Made by a program: the position numbers and the translations under genes. From Rhodospirillaceae bacterium (GTDB lineage Bacteria > Pseudomonadota > Alphaproteobacteria > UBA8366 > GCA-2717185), in the NCBI GenBank assembly GCA_002717185.1, contig PBDC01000036.1:61742-84531 (forward strand): a stretch of 22,790 bases of DNA. The letters run 5' to 3'. A model generated the notes under the pieces. That model was not told the origin of the DNA. It worked only from the letters and a program-made list of their open reading frames with translations, and did not search any database. Positions 15,812-22,790 of the stretch are shown here, one piece after another (position 1 is the stretch's first letter; the number at the start of each line of letters is the position of its first letter).

Positions 15812-15838
15812 GGAGTGACCCGTTGGTCGCTCCTTTTT
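15812..15838 (+). terminator. Rho-independent terminator of the MFS gene
   Basis: GGAGTGACC (15812-15820) pairs with GGTCGCTCC (15825-15833), nine pairs including one G-U, loop CGTT, followed by TTTTTG. It lies 44 bases after the MFS stop. Confidence 0.88.
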
Positions 15839-16162
15839 GTATTCAACCAAAATGATAAGGCAGAAAATGGCTCGCTCACGTCCCAAAGACATTGAGTGCA
15901 TCAACCGCTTGCACTTCGACTTACAATTCCATTAAACACCCAAATACCTCTGCAACTGAGAGATCGAAGGCGATGAAATACACGTCAATATGCTGTCTTG
16001 GTTGTGACATGACCGTGTCTTGGCAACCTAGGACAGAAGAACTACGTCTTGGCATCCACCAGAAGTCGTCTATGGCTGTCGCAACTACGATTTAAGGGTT
16101 CCGCGTTGGAGTCCGTTCGAGCACAATCGGGGCTGAAATTGAGATTAATTTAAGGGTGCCGG
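15839..16162. other. Gap before the cupin gene
   Basis: No gene is supported. A short plus-strand frame from ATG 15974 (MKYTSICCLGCDMTVSWQP) stops at 16095 and matches nothing I know. TTTAAGGGTTCCG near 16092 and TTTAAGGGTGCCG near 16149 form a short direct repeat. The second copy supplies the ribosome-binding site of the cupin gene. Confidence 0.3.
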
Positions 16163-16534
16163 GTGAAGTATTGCCATCTGTACTCAGACACAGAAGGTGT
16201 GTCGCATATCGAGGACAAAGAACTGGCTTCAACGGAATTGGATTTTATGCCGCCCGCACCACCGGTTCAAATTAATACAGCTCAATCTGTGGAAAATCTT
16301 ATACTTATGGGCGTGCCCGCCGATTGGGCGGAGGCAGCCAGTCACCCTGCCCCTGCAAGACAATGGGTTTTTATCCTGCAAGGCTGCGTTGAATTTATTG
16401 CCAGCGACGGTGACAGCAGGCTATTGGGTCCTGGCGGCATAGTTTTGGCCGAAGATACGACGGGCGAAGGCCATAGGTCTCGTATACATGGCAATGACGA
16501 CGCTCTGTTGGCCGTGGTGAAAAAAGAAAAATAG
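16163..16534 (+). CDS. Small cupin-domain protein
   Basis: A 123-residue protein starting at GTG 16163, with AAGGG six bases upstream. It is a single cupin barrel: ARQWVFILQGCVEFIASDG forms the first conserved motif region, and LGPGGIVLAEDTTGEGHRSR the second, typical of small cupins that read like GDxxLxEDTTGKGH. The first motif lacks the usual metal-binding histidines, while one histidine of the second is present, so metal binding is uncertain. No substrate can be proposed. It is convergent with the GNAT gene. Confidence 0.72.
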   Translation: MKYCHLYSDTEGVSHIEDKELASTELDFMPPAPPVQINTAQSVENLILMGVPADWAEAASHPAPARQWVFILQGCVEFIASDGDSRLLGPGGIVLAEDTTGEGHRSRIHGNDDALLAVVKKEK

Positions 16535-16646
16535 TCTCTTCCCTTACGTCTAAGCGCCAAGACAGCCAATTTAGACATACCATTGTCGTTCGGGACAAAA
16601 CGCAATATAGCAGCGAAATCAACGAGGCGCCGCAGTTCACTAATCG

Positions 16647-17186
16647 TCATTCGCATACCTTTGTCGGAAGCCCGGGTCCACCGGCTTTCTTGCTACGACG
16701 CTCGAACAAAACAACATCGTGCCAAATACCCTTTACATTTCCGTATCGTTCTCGCGTTCCCACTTCACGAAAACCACATTTTAGACACAGAGCGCGACTT
16801 GGCCGATTATCGGTCAGGATTTGCGCCTGCAAAGTCCAGAAACCTTCCTCTTCCGATACGGCAATCAGGCGCTGTAGTAGAGCAGAGCCAATGCCCCGAC
16901 CTCTAGCTTCCGCATTGATGTAGACGCTGACCTCAGCGACACCAGCAGCACCTCAATTATCAGGTACGGGTGCCAGCGCTGACCAACCAAGAATATGTCC
17001 ATCATTTGCTCTTGCGACAGACCGGCCGAAATTGAGGTGACCTTTATCCCAGACTAGCCATCGGGGTGGAGAAAGCATAAATGCCGCCAATCCAGTTGCT
17101 AGTCCTTCACTAAATATGGCTCGAACCTGCGACCAGTCTTCACGTTTCATAACGTCAATCGCAAAGTCCAATTCATTCATTCTCAT
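16647..17186 (-). CDS. PAT-type GNAT N-acetyltransferase with one in-frame UGA at a Cys position (candidate selenoprotein or nonsense mutant)
   Basis: The minus-strand frame from ATG 17186 to TGA 16647 is open for 179 residues except for one UGA at 16955-16953 (residue 78). Both halves belong to one phosphinothricin-acetyltransferase-like GNAT: FSEGLATGLAAF, WDKGHLN and GWSALAPVPDN come before it; GVAEVSVYINAEARGRGIGS (acetyl-CoA loop RGRGIG, 95-100), LQAQILTDNRPS and CGFREVG come after. Relatives typically read SPVSxRCVYxGVAEVSVYV, so the UGA replaces the conserved Cys without any gap. A hairpin with a GG-containing loop follows the UGA. Either it encodes selenocysteine, or it is a recent nonsense mutation of a Cys codon. 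No other stop or frameshift is present. Enzymes of this family acetylate phosphinothricin, methionine sulfone or similar amines. Confidence 0.7.
16925..16955 (-). promoter_or_regulatory. Possible selenocysteine UGA and SECIS-like hairpin (GNAT)
   Basis: On the minus strand UGA (16955-16953) is followed, from the 15th base, by the perfect palindrome CGCTGAGGTCAGCG (16938-16925). It can fold as CGCT/AGCG with loop GAGGTC, whose first base is G and which starts 19 bases after the UGA. The E. coli fdhF SECIS loop is AGGUCU at nearly the same distance. The palindrome encodes the conserved VAEVS, so chance from codon choice is possible. Confidence 0.4.
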
Positions 17187-17238
17187 TTCTGTCTTCTTCT
17201 CTCCGAACTTTGACTAGTTCAGGCTTTTGCTTTCGCCG

Positions 17239-17394
17239 CTACGATACCGCCCGCCTCTTAAGTTGCCGTATCAACCGGGCATGCTTATTCCCCATCACAG
17301 CGATCCATGACTGGTTCGCGGTAAGTCCTGCACTCATTGTGGCAGCGGTCGAATTCCATTCTGGCGCGTTGTCCGCACCAAGGGCAGCGGCCAG
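17239..17394 (-). other. Short unassigned coding-like frame
   Basis: A minus-strand frame of 51 codons bounded by TGA 17397-17395 and TAG 17241-17239 (ADNAPEWNSTAATMSAG, then ARLIRQLKRRAVS). No start codon with a ribosome-binding site precedes it. The composition resembles a protein C-terminus. The family is not recognised, and it may be the tail of a lost gene between the ABM-like gene and the GNAT gene. Confidence 0.25.
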
Positions 17395-17446
17395 TCAATA
17401 GTTACCTTACATATCGATAGTTCCTGCAGCCACGCGCTGAAAACCA

Positions 17447-17737
17447 TTATTTTTCATCGATTATCGGGCCGGAAACCGGGTCTGTTACTCCAAGCTCAGG
17501 GGATATTTCTTGAAGGTAACCCCTCAGCCTATCCAAGTTACTAATCATCCCCGGCCGGGCATCTATCAATGCCTGTTCATTTTCAAAGATAGCGTTCCAA
17601 ACGAAGGTAAGGTCTCCTGTTTTAACTAAAAATGAAGAAATCTCTCCATACGAAGGATTTATCTCACAAGCTGATATGAAGGCGTCTACCTTTCCTTCTT
17701 TGACAAAAAATCTCACGCACGTTGCAAATTTCTGCAA
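17447..17737 (-). CDS. Small antibiotic-biosynthesis-monooxygenase-like (ABM) protein
   Basis: A 96-residue protein starting at TTG 17737, supported by AGGAG seven bases upstream. FATCVRFFVKEGKVDAFISA followed by a strand (LTFVWNAIF) and a helix beginning ENEQALIDARPGMI gives the ferredoxin-like alpha/beta pattern of ABM or related dimeric barrel proteins. Such proteins include cofactor-free monooxygenases, but many have no known activity and no catalytic residue can be pointed to. It lies alone on the minus strand upstream of the GNAT gene. Confidence 0.6.
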   Translation of the reverse strand: MQKFATCVRFFVKEGKVDAFISACEINPSYGEISSFLVKTGDLTFVWNAIFENEQALIDARPGMISNLDRLRGYLQEISPELGVTDPVSGPIIDEK

Positions 17738-17917
17738 TTTATTGCTCCTAAAGAGTAAAGATAAGACCGAAACTATCTCAGCATAACAAATCAGCGCAGC
17801 GGATAAAGCTGATCAAAAAATGTTCAGCAACCCTGTTAGAGACGAAGAGAAGGCTTGTTTGCGCACATAGCATGCTTATTTCAGTTATGTGTAGTTATAC
17901 GAGCGGACCAATAAAAA

Positions 17918-18682
17918 ATGGAGCCTAGGTTGGCACGAAGCGTGACCGTCGTAGCCCTACTGATATCAAGCCTCATTGCCGGTTGCCAAACGACCGAAGG
18001 GGGCCATCCTTCCGTGAACTGGGCTGGCACCAAAAGTGCCTATGTAATGGTTACCGCACCGGCTTTTAAGGACACAAATTCAAAGCACGTCGTTTTCACC
18101 GACATATGGCAGCATGAAGAATACGTCCTATTCGAGGCAAAAGGCGCGCAAGCAGAAATTATTTATGTCGCAGCGAACGAGCGAGATACAATCGCTCTTG
18201 ATTTCAACTTAACCCTCGTGCCGATGGTGAAAACCTGGAACATCGCGCAAAAACACCCCATCACCTGGGGTGAAAAGGGACAGATTGGTGCACCGTTAGG
18301 CGCCTTTTTTTACCGCTATTTCCAGCTAAACGATATCGGCCGTGACTGTGTTGGCTTCTTCACTGAATGGGATTTGAAGGGTGACGACCCGCAGTTAAGC
18401 TACGGCAAGGTACTCTTTGGCTATTATTGCGAAAAGCCAGGCGTAAAGATTAATCAATCACAGGTCTTTGGCCTACTTGACAATATACAGATCCGCGGGA
18501 TCACTTCGCGCTACAATGTACGCTTTCACCCCGTCGCTCCCACTAGCGGTCCTCTAGCCAGCCAAGAAGGCGCACTCGCCTTCGCAAAGTATGGCACCGG
18601 TGTTACTGGCAACACAAACTTCCCGTTCAATTTCGCAAGCCACTACAACGATATAGATGGTGACGACAGGCTGGACCGATAG
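17918..18682 (+). CDS. Putative lipoprotein of unknown function
   Basis: A 254-residue protein with a lipoprotein signal: VTVVALLISSLIAGC, where LIAG-C23 is the lipobox and C23 would be lipidated. The mature part is about 230 residues, rich in aromatic residues and probably beta-structured, with three further cysteines (in RDCVGFF, GYYCEKP and the lipobox itself counts one). ATG 17918 has only weak ribosome-binding sequence. TTG 17930 has GGAG six bases before it and also gives a complete signal peptide, so it may be the real start. A final DIDGDDRLDR is acidic and resembles a calcium-binding loop, though too short to be sure. I do not recognise the family. Confidence 0.75.
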   Translation: MEPRLARSVTVVALLISSLIAGCQTTEGGHPSVNWAGTKSAYVMVTAPAFKDTNSKHVVFTDIWQHEEYVLFEAKGAQAEIIYVAANERDTIALDFNLTLVPMVKTWNIAQKHPITWGEKGQIGAPLGAFFYRYFQLNDIGRDCVGFFTEWDLKGDDPQLSYGKVLFGYYCEKPGVKINQSQVFGLLDNIQIRGITSRYNVRFHPVAPTSGPLASQEGALAFAKYGTGVTGNTNFPFNFASHYNDIDGDDRLDR

Positions 18683-19078
18683 CGGGAAACGCCCCATAAA
18701 TCCGAAAGGCGCCGAACCTTGTCGATTTGATCCCTTTTTTCAACGACGCAGAAATTCTAGGACTAAACACGCGTCGGGTTTCGCGACGGGTAGCCCCTGC
18801 ACACGGCATGGTCGACTTTTATCGCGCCGGCGATTTCATCTTCGGCAATGGTAAACCAGGACAAAGTCCTCTGCCCAATCGACAAAGGCCTGCTTGTATT
18901 TGACTAGTCCGCAGCGCGCCCGTTTCGTCGTCATGCCCGCTTCTTACCGGCTCGTTTTGAAGAATTTTGCATCGCCTCTAGACTTGATGCACGAACGGCT
19001 GCAGGCAGTTTTCTACTTCCCGGACCTGGCACATAGGTAATGTTTGCTAACAACTTTCGGCGTTCATGATCTCTAAAA
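18683..19078. other. Gap with a coding-like remnant
   Basis: On the plus strand about 18707-18900 reads NLVDLIPFFNDAEILGL, then APAHGMVDFYRAGDFIFGNG. After a one-base shift it continues VNQDKVLCPIDKGLLVFD and a stop. A stop precedes it and no start is visible, so it looks like a fragment of a lost gene. I do not recognise the family. The rest (18910-19078) shows nothing. Confidence 0.3.
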
Positions 19079-19105
19079 GAAAACCCGGCGGAAGAACCTA
19101 CCGGG
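19079..19105 (-). terminator. Rho-independent terminator of the lyase gene
   Basis: Read on the minus strand, CCCGG (19105-19101) and CCGGG (19088-19084) pair around a central CC/GG and a short loop, followed by TTTTCTTTT. It lies about 95 bases beyond the stop of the PEP-mutase-family lyase. Confidence 0.7.
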
Positions 19106-19198
19106 CTTATGAGTTGGCTTTAATTGGATGCGAGTTAATTGCATGAACGAATTAATCATGCACGTGAGATTTACCAAATTTTTTCATAGCGGCAACGG

Positions 19199-20077
19199 TC
19201 ATTCGGCGGCTTGCGCTGGCGTTTCCCTGTAAATCTCACGTCGCGGATCCCAATCCGCTGCGCCTGCCTTACCAAAGGCTTCCGCCGGGCTCAAATCTGC
19301 AAGCGGTACCGGATGCCGATCTTCCGCCTTCATGGCCGCCAAGGCCTGTTCGCAGGCGCCGACGACTTGGACAAACAGTAGTCCCGGCACGATGGCGATG
19401 CGGTAGCCCATTTCTTTCGCCTTCGTAAAGGCGATCTCCGGTGTTTTTCCACCTCGCACCACATTGAGCAAGCAGGGTCCATTTATCTCACGCGGTGCGG
19501 CGGCAACCTCGGCCATTGTTTGTGGTGCTTCCAGGAACGCGACATCCGCACCGGCCTTTAGCGCCGCATTGCATCTCTTCACAGCTTCTTCAAACCCGAG
19601 TGAGGCGCGTGCATCGGTGCGCGCGATGATCATAAAGTCCTGATCGCGTCTTGCGTCGGCGGCGGCACGGATTTTGGGCAGATAGTCGTCAAGTGGGATG
19701 AGCTCCTTGTCCTCCAAATGGCCGCAGCGTTTGGGGAAGGCTTGATCCTCGATATGTACACCGGCGACACCCGCCTTCTCGAAGGCCCGGATCGTGCGGT
19801 AGGTATTGAGCTCATTGCCATAGCCATTATCTGCGTCGGAGACAATCGGTAGCTCAGTTGCGTCCGCGATGCGGCCGGCGTTAGCGACCATTTCGCTCAT
19901 AGTAAGCAACCCGTAATCGGGATAGCCATGCCCGCAGGACGTTCCGCCGCCTGTCATGTAGACCGCGGAGAAGTTGGCCTGGTCGATCAACTTCGCGGTC
20001 AGCCCGTCATAGGCGCCCGGAGCGACCACCATGCCGTCGCGTTCCATCAGCTCTCGTAACAGCTTGCCCTTCGACAT
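19199..20077 (-). CDS. PEP mutase / isocitrate lyase family carbon-carbon lyase
   Basis: A 292-residue TIM-barrel enzyme with GGGAG six bases before ATG 20077. The magnesium site is SDADNGYG (D81, D83) and HIEDQ (E110, D111). The flexible catalytic loop is FPKRCGHLEDK, with KRCGH at 116-120 and the general-acid cysteine C118. That cysteine marks it as a lyase (methylisocitrate, 2,3-dimethylmalate or related 2-hydroxy-diacid) and not a phosphonopyruvate mutase. MTGGGTSCGHGYPDYG supplies the substrate-binding Tyr-Thr-Gly region. The exact substrate is uncertain. It diverges from a molybdenum hydroxylase gene and has its own terminator. Confidence 0.9.
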   Translation of the reverse strand: MSKGKLLRELMERDGMVVAPGAYDGLTAKLIDQANFSAVYMTGGGTSCGHGYPDYGLLTMSEMVANAGRIADATELPIVSDADNGYGNELNTYRTIRAFEKAGVAGVHIEDQAFPKRCGHLEDKELIPLDDYLPKIRAAADARRDQDFMIIARTDARASLGFEEAVKRCNAALKAGADVAFLEAPQTMAEVAAAPREINGPCLLNVVRGGKTPEIAFTKAKEMGYRIAIVPGLLFVQVVGACEQALAAMKAEDRHPVPLADLSPAEAFGKAGAADWDPRREIYRETPAQAAE

Positions 20078-20097
20078 CTCGTTCTCCCTTATCTACA

Positions 20098-20382
20098 TTG
20101 CTTTGTTCGACGCTATTACAGCACCGTTCGATTCAATTTTGGAGTCAAACACCAATTAAGTGCCGGAGTAACGGTGAAAACGTCTACGAGGACGTCCCAT
20201 GGCTCGGCGATTGTGTGGATTATTGCATCAACCATTTATTGTCGGGTAGTGACTTCTTGCCTCCCGATATGCTCGACGACTATGTTTCATATATGTTTTC
20301 GATAAACCGCATCTACCGCGCCACGCGACCCTTGCAAGATTTTTCAACGGGCAAAAGGCCGGCTTCGGTGCCTTATCAGTGA
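20098..20382 (+). CDS. Small hypothetical protein upstream of the molybdenum hydroxylase
   Basis: An open frame of 94 codons from TTG 20098 to TGA 20382, ending 24 bases before the hydroxylase ATG. The second half (WLGDCVDYCINHLLSGSDF, then DDYVSYMFSINRIYRATRP) looks like a genuine helical protein. The first 25 codons do not and have no ribosome-binding site, so the real start may be internal, or the gene may be 5'-truncated. Not recognised. Its position suggests co-transcription with the hydroxylase. Confidence 0.4.
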   Translation: MLCSTLLQHRSIQFWSQTPIKCRSNGENVYEDVPWLGDCVDYCINHLLSGSDFLPPDMLDDYVSYMFSINRIYRATRPLQDFSTGKRPASVPYQ

Positions 20383-20406
20383 CCCTTGCGGACAAGGAAC
20401 AGTAAA

Positions 20407-22653
20407 ATGAATGTCATATCGCCAAAAAACAAATGGATCGGCAAGCGCACTCTGCGGCCCGACGGCATCGATAAAGTCATCGGCTCTGCGCAATACGCGG
20501 CTGACTTCAGCATGTCCGGTATGGTCTGGGGCAAAGTGTTACGAAGTCAGCACGCCCATGCACAAATCAAGAAAATCGATACTTCCAAGGCAGAGGAATT
20601 GGACGGTGTGCTGGCAGTGATGACCGGCGATGACCTTCCTTTGCTACCTTTGGATGTGCCGCTGCCGTCGGGTCCGAACGATATGCGCTGGATAGCCCGC
20701 GGCTGCATGGCCAGGGAAAAAGTCCTCTTCCATGGCCACCCGGTGGCGGCGGTCGCCGCAATCTCGAAAAGCGTTGCCGAGGCCGCGCTCGCGCTGATCG
20801 AGGTCGATTACGACGTGCTGCCAAATGTCGTCGATGTCGACGAGGCGATGGCGCCGGACGCACCGATTTTACACGATTGGCTGGAAACCGACGGGATAGA
20901 CGGACAAACCAACATTTCCAATATCCAGACGGTCGCAACCGGCGACGTCGAACAAGGTTTCGCCGAGGCCGACCTCGTGATCGAGCGCGAGTTCAAATCC
21001 GCCGCCGTGCATCAAGGCTATATCGAGCCGCAGGCCTGCGTCGTCAGCTACAAACCCGACGCCCAATCCACTGTTTGGAGCAGCAGCCAGGGACATTTCA
21101 TGGTCCGCAGCCTGACGGCCAAGATCACGGGCATGGCGACCGGCGACATCAAGGCCATCCCGGCCGAAATCGGCGGCGGCTTCGGCGGCAAGACCATCGT
21201 ATACCTTGAACCGGTGGCGATGGTGCTGTCCAAAAAATGCGGCCGCCCTGTCAAGATGCAGAACAGCCGCGAGGAAGTATTCCACGCCACAGGGCCGGCC
21301 GCCGGCATGTCGGCGCGTCTCAAAGTCGGCGTCACCAAGGACGGCAAACTGACGGCTGTCGAAGGTGCTTACAACTTCCAGGCCGGCTGCTTCCCGGGCT
21401 CTCCGGTCGGCCGCGCCTGCAGTTTCTCGTTCACCTGCTACGACATTCCGAATGCCGACGTGAAGGGGCTGGACGTCGTTTCCAACCGCCCGAACGTCGC
21501 GGCCTATCGTGCGCCCGGTGCGCCGCAGGGCAACTACGTGTTCGAGGCGATGCTGAACGAGATCGCCGAAAAACTCGACATGGACCCGTGGGAATTGCGT
21601 CTGCGCAACGCCCTGCCCACCGGCAAGGCGACCATGTACGGCGCGCAAATCGGCGAAGCCGCCATTGTGGAATGCATCGATGCGGTCCGCAATCATCCCA
21701 ACAGCCAGGCCAAGCTGGGTCCCAACCAGGGCCGCGGCACCTCCATCGGCTATTGGGGCAATGCCGGCGGCGAATCCAGCGCCCAGCTGAACGTCAACGA
21801 GGACGGCACCGTGCTGGCGATCACCGGGCATCCGGACATCGGCGGCAGCCGCGCCTCGACGGTCAATATCGTGGCCGAGAAGCTGGGCATCGACTATCGC
21901 GAGGTGAAAGCGCAGATCGGCGACACCAACAATGTCGGCATCAGCGCCGTTACCGGCGGCAGCCGCGTGACGTTCGCGTCCGGCATGGTGGTCACCGAGG
22001 CGGCCGACGAAGTAATCAATATCCTGACCGCCCGAGCGGCCAGCATTTGGGGCATCGACGCGGACGCCGTCGAATGGCGTGATGGCGCGGCGCACCCCGC
22101 CGGTCCGAACGCCGGTGAATTCGATCCGCTCACCCTGCCGGAAATCGCGCGGAAAGCGGGCGCGACGGGCGGGCCGATAGTGGCCGCGGTCTCCAAGAAC
22201 ACGACCGGTCACATGGGCGCGGTCGGCGCGCACCAGGTCGATGTCGAAGTCGATCCGGAGACCGGGACCGTCACGATCCTGCGCTACACCGCCAGCCAGG
22301 ATGTGGGCCGGGCGATCCATCCGTCCTATGTCGAAGGCCAAATGCAGGGCGGCGTCGCCCAGGGCGTTGGCTGGGCGCTGAACGAGGAGCTCATCTACGG
22401 CGAGTCCGGTGGCTTGGACAATCCCGGCTTCCTCGACTACCGCATGCCCGTTGCCTCGGACCTTCCGGTGATCGACACGGTGATGGTCGACAATCCCAAT
22501 CCGGGTCACCCCCATGGGGTGAAGGGCGTCGGCGAAGTGCCGATCGTACCGGTCATGGCGGCGGTGGCGAACGCTATCGCGGATGCCACGGGCAAACGCC
22601 TCTATGAACTGCCGATGTCCCCGCCCAAGGTCTTGAAGGCGCTGGACGACTAG
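20407..22653 (+). CDS. Xanthine-dehydrogenase-family molybdopterin-binding (large) subunit
   Basis: A 748-residue aldehyde oxidase/xanthine dehydrogenase large subunit starting at ATG 20407, with AAGGA eight bases upstream (the frame is open seven codons further). N-terminal a/b hammerhead domain: RPDGIDKVIGSAQYAADF, then GKVLRSQHAHAQI. Molybdopterin-binding segments: EIGGGFGGKT (GGGFGGK from residue 256), AYRAPGAPQGNYVFEAM (R368) and VKGVGEVPIVPV with the catalytic glutamate E710. Family members hydroxylate purines, aldehydes, CO or N-heterocycles such as nicotinate. The FAD and 2Fe-2S subunits are not seen upstream, and a new start just downstream could be one of them. GC-rich and complete, ending at a strong inverted repeat. 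Confidence 0.93.
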   Translation: MNVISPKNKWIGKRTLRPDGIDKVIGSAQYAADFSMSGMVWGKVLRSQHAHAQIKKIDTSKAEELDGVLAVMTGDDLPLLPLDVPLPSGPNDMRWIARGCMAREKVLFHGHPVAAVAAISKSVAEAALALIEVDYDVLPNVVDVDEAMAPDAPILHDWLETDGIDGQTNISNIQTVATGDVEQGFAEADLVIEREFKSAAVHQGYIEPQACVVSYKPDAQSTVWSSSQGHFMVRSLTAKITGMATGDIKAIPAEIGGGFGGKTIVYLEPVAMVLSKKCGRPVKMQNSREEVFHATGPAAGMSARLKVGVTKDGKLTAVEGAYNFQAGCFPGSPVGRACSFSFTCYDIPNADVKGLDVVSNRPNVAAYRAPGAPQGNYVFEAMLNEIAEKLDMDPWELRLRNALPTGKATMYGAQIGEAAIVECIDAVRNHPNSQAKLGPNQGRGTSIGYWGNAGGESSAQLNVNEDGTVLAITGHPDIGGSRASTVNIVAEKLGIDYREVKAQIGDTNNVGISAVTGGSRVTFASGMVVTEAADEVINILTARAASIWGIDADAVEWRDGAAHPAGPNAGEFDPLTLPEIARKAGATGGPIVAAVSKNTTGHMGAVGAHQVDVEVDPETGTVTILRYTASQDVGRAIHPSYVEGQMQGGVAQGVGWALNEELIYGESGGLDNPGFLDYRMPVASDLPVIDTVMVDNPNPGHPHGVKGVGEVPIVPVMAAVANAIADATGKRLYELPMSPPKVLKALDD

Positions 22654-22673
22654 CATCGAGCGGATAACGATCA

Positions 22674-22724
22674 CAGGCTATGCCGGAAGCGTCTCGCGCG
22701 TTCCCGGCATAGCCTGATCTATTT
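22674..22724 (+). terminator. Long perfect inverted repeat, probable terminator
   Basis: CAGGCTATGCCGG (22674-22686) pairs perfectly with CCGGCATAGCCTG (22704-22716) over 13 bases, loop 17, followed by ATCTATTTT. It is 20 bases after the hydroxylase stop. The T-run is imperfect, but the stem is strong. Confidence 0.65.
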
Positions 22725-22774
22725 TGGGGCAGCTGTACCGCCCCGTATCGAGTTAAAGCGGAACAGGTAACGGC

Positions 22775-22790
22775 ATGAGCGGCGCAACCA
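22775..22790 (+). CDS. Possible start of the next gene (cut by the window end)
   Basis: ATG 22775 begins MSGAT and runs off the window. GGAACAGG upstream is a possible ribosome-binding site. Only five codons are seen, so nothing can be said about function; a partner subunit of the hydroxylase is one possibility. Confidence 0.25.

Noticed and set aside
16090..16135. GTTCGAG near 16118 as a possible tRNA T-loop
   Set aside because: No matching T-stem, anticodon arm or acceptor stem could be drawn around it.
16342..16656. Minus-strand 104-codon frame starting at the end of the GNAT gene
   Set aside because: It is antisense to the cupin gene and shows no family features beyond its first few residues.
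17395..17397. A third selenocysteine UGA upstream of the 51-codon frame
   Set aside because: There is no open frame with a start upstream, no Cys-aligned family and no clear hairpin, so it is simply a stop.
20869..22674. A 601-codon minus-strand open frame opposite the molybdenum hydroxylase
   Set aside because: It is the antisense shadow of a GC-rich gene; the plus strand carries unmistakable molybdopterin-binding motifs.

Overview
The window looks like accessory chromosome from a Gram-negative bacterium, most likely a proteobacterium with an alphaproteobacterial flavour. This is inferred from the gene families present (EamA exporter, PEP-mutase-family lyase, molybdenum hydroxylase, GNAT, lipoprotein with a lipobox) and cannot be pinned to a genus. 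Base composition is visibly mosaic by eye: AT-rich at about 1-2400 and 3760-4620, intermediate at 4620-6250 and 13900-18700, GC-rich at 6560-12450 and 19200-22790. Several stretches hold short coding-like fragments with stops and frameshifts, so the region seems to have gained and lost many genes. UGA is an ordinary stop in many genes here.

Layout. 1-1254 (minus): a chemotaxis-type pair, a tandem CheW-domain protein followed by the N-terminus of an Hpt-like protein that lacks the usual histidine. 1682-2227: a small membrane-anchored protein flanked by an imperfect repeat. 2929-3744: a 2OG-Fe(II) amino-acid-hydroxylase-like protein. 4010-4387: a YciA-type thioesterase behind a very good sigma-54-like promoter and a structured leader. 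4638-6217 (minus): a type III polyketide synthase translationally coupled to an ICMT-like O-methyltransferase (BpsA/BpsB-like). 6560-8865 (minus): an EamA transporter, a broken gene, and an alanine-racemase homologue lacking catalytic residues. 9111-11784: a YtcJ-like amidohydrolase overlapping a G3E (CobW-like) GTPase.

11981-12448: a peroxiredoxin-like selenoprotein. An in-frame UGA replaces the peroxidatic cysteine (UxxC) and a SECIS-like hairpin follows at the right distance. 12543-13358 (minus) and 13563-13853: an alpha/beta hydrolase and a DUF1330 protein diverging from an intergenic region with nested inverted repeats. 14172-14633 (minus): amidohydrolase-like remnants. 14571-15767: an MFS transporter with a strong terminator. 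16163-16534: a cupin. 16647-17186 (minus): a PAT-type GNAT acetyltransferase with a single in-frame UGA exactly where relatives carry Cys, again followed by a hairpin with a G-rich loop. This is a possible second, apparently undescribed selenoprotein. 17447-17737 (minus): a small monooxygenase-like protein. 17918-18682: a lipoprotein. 19199-20077 (minus): a PEP-mutase/isocitrate-lyase-family lyase, divergent from a small ORF and a molybdenum hydroxylase large subunit (20407-22653).

The most notable content is the pair of candidate selenocysteine genes. The peroxiredoxin case is strong. The acetyltransferase case is more novel but could be a nonsense mutation.
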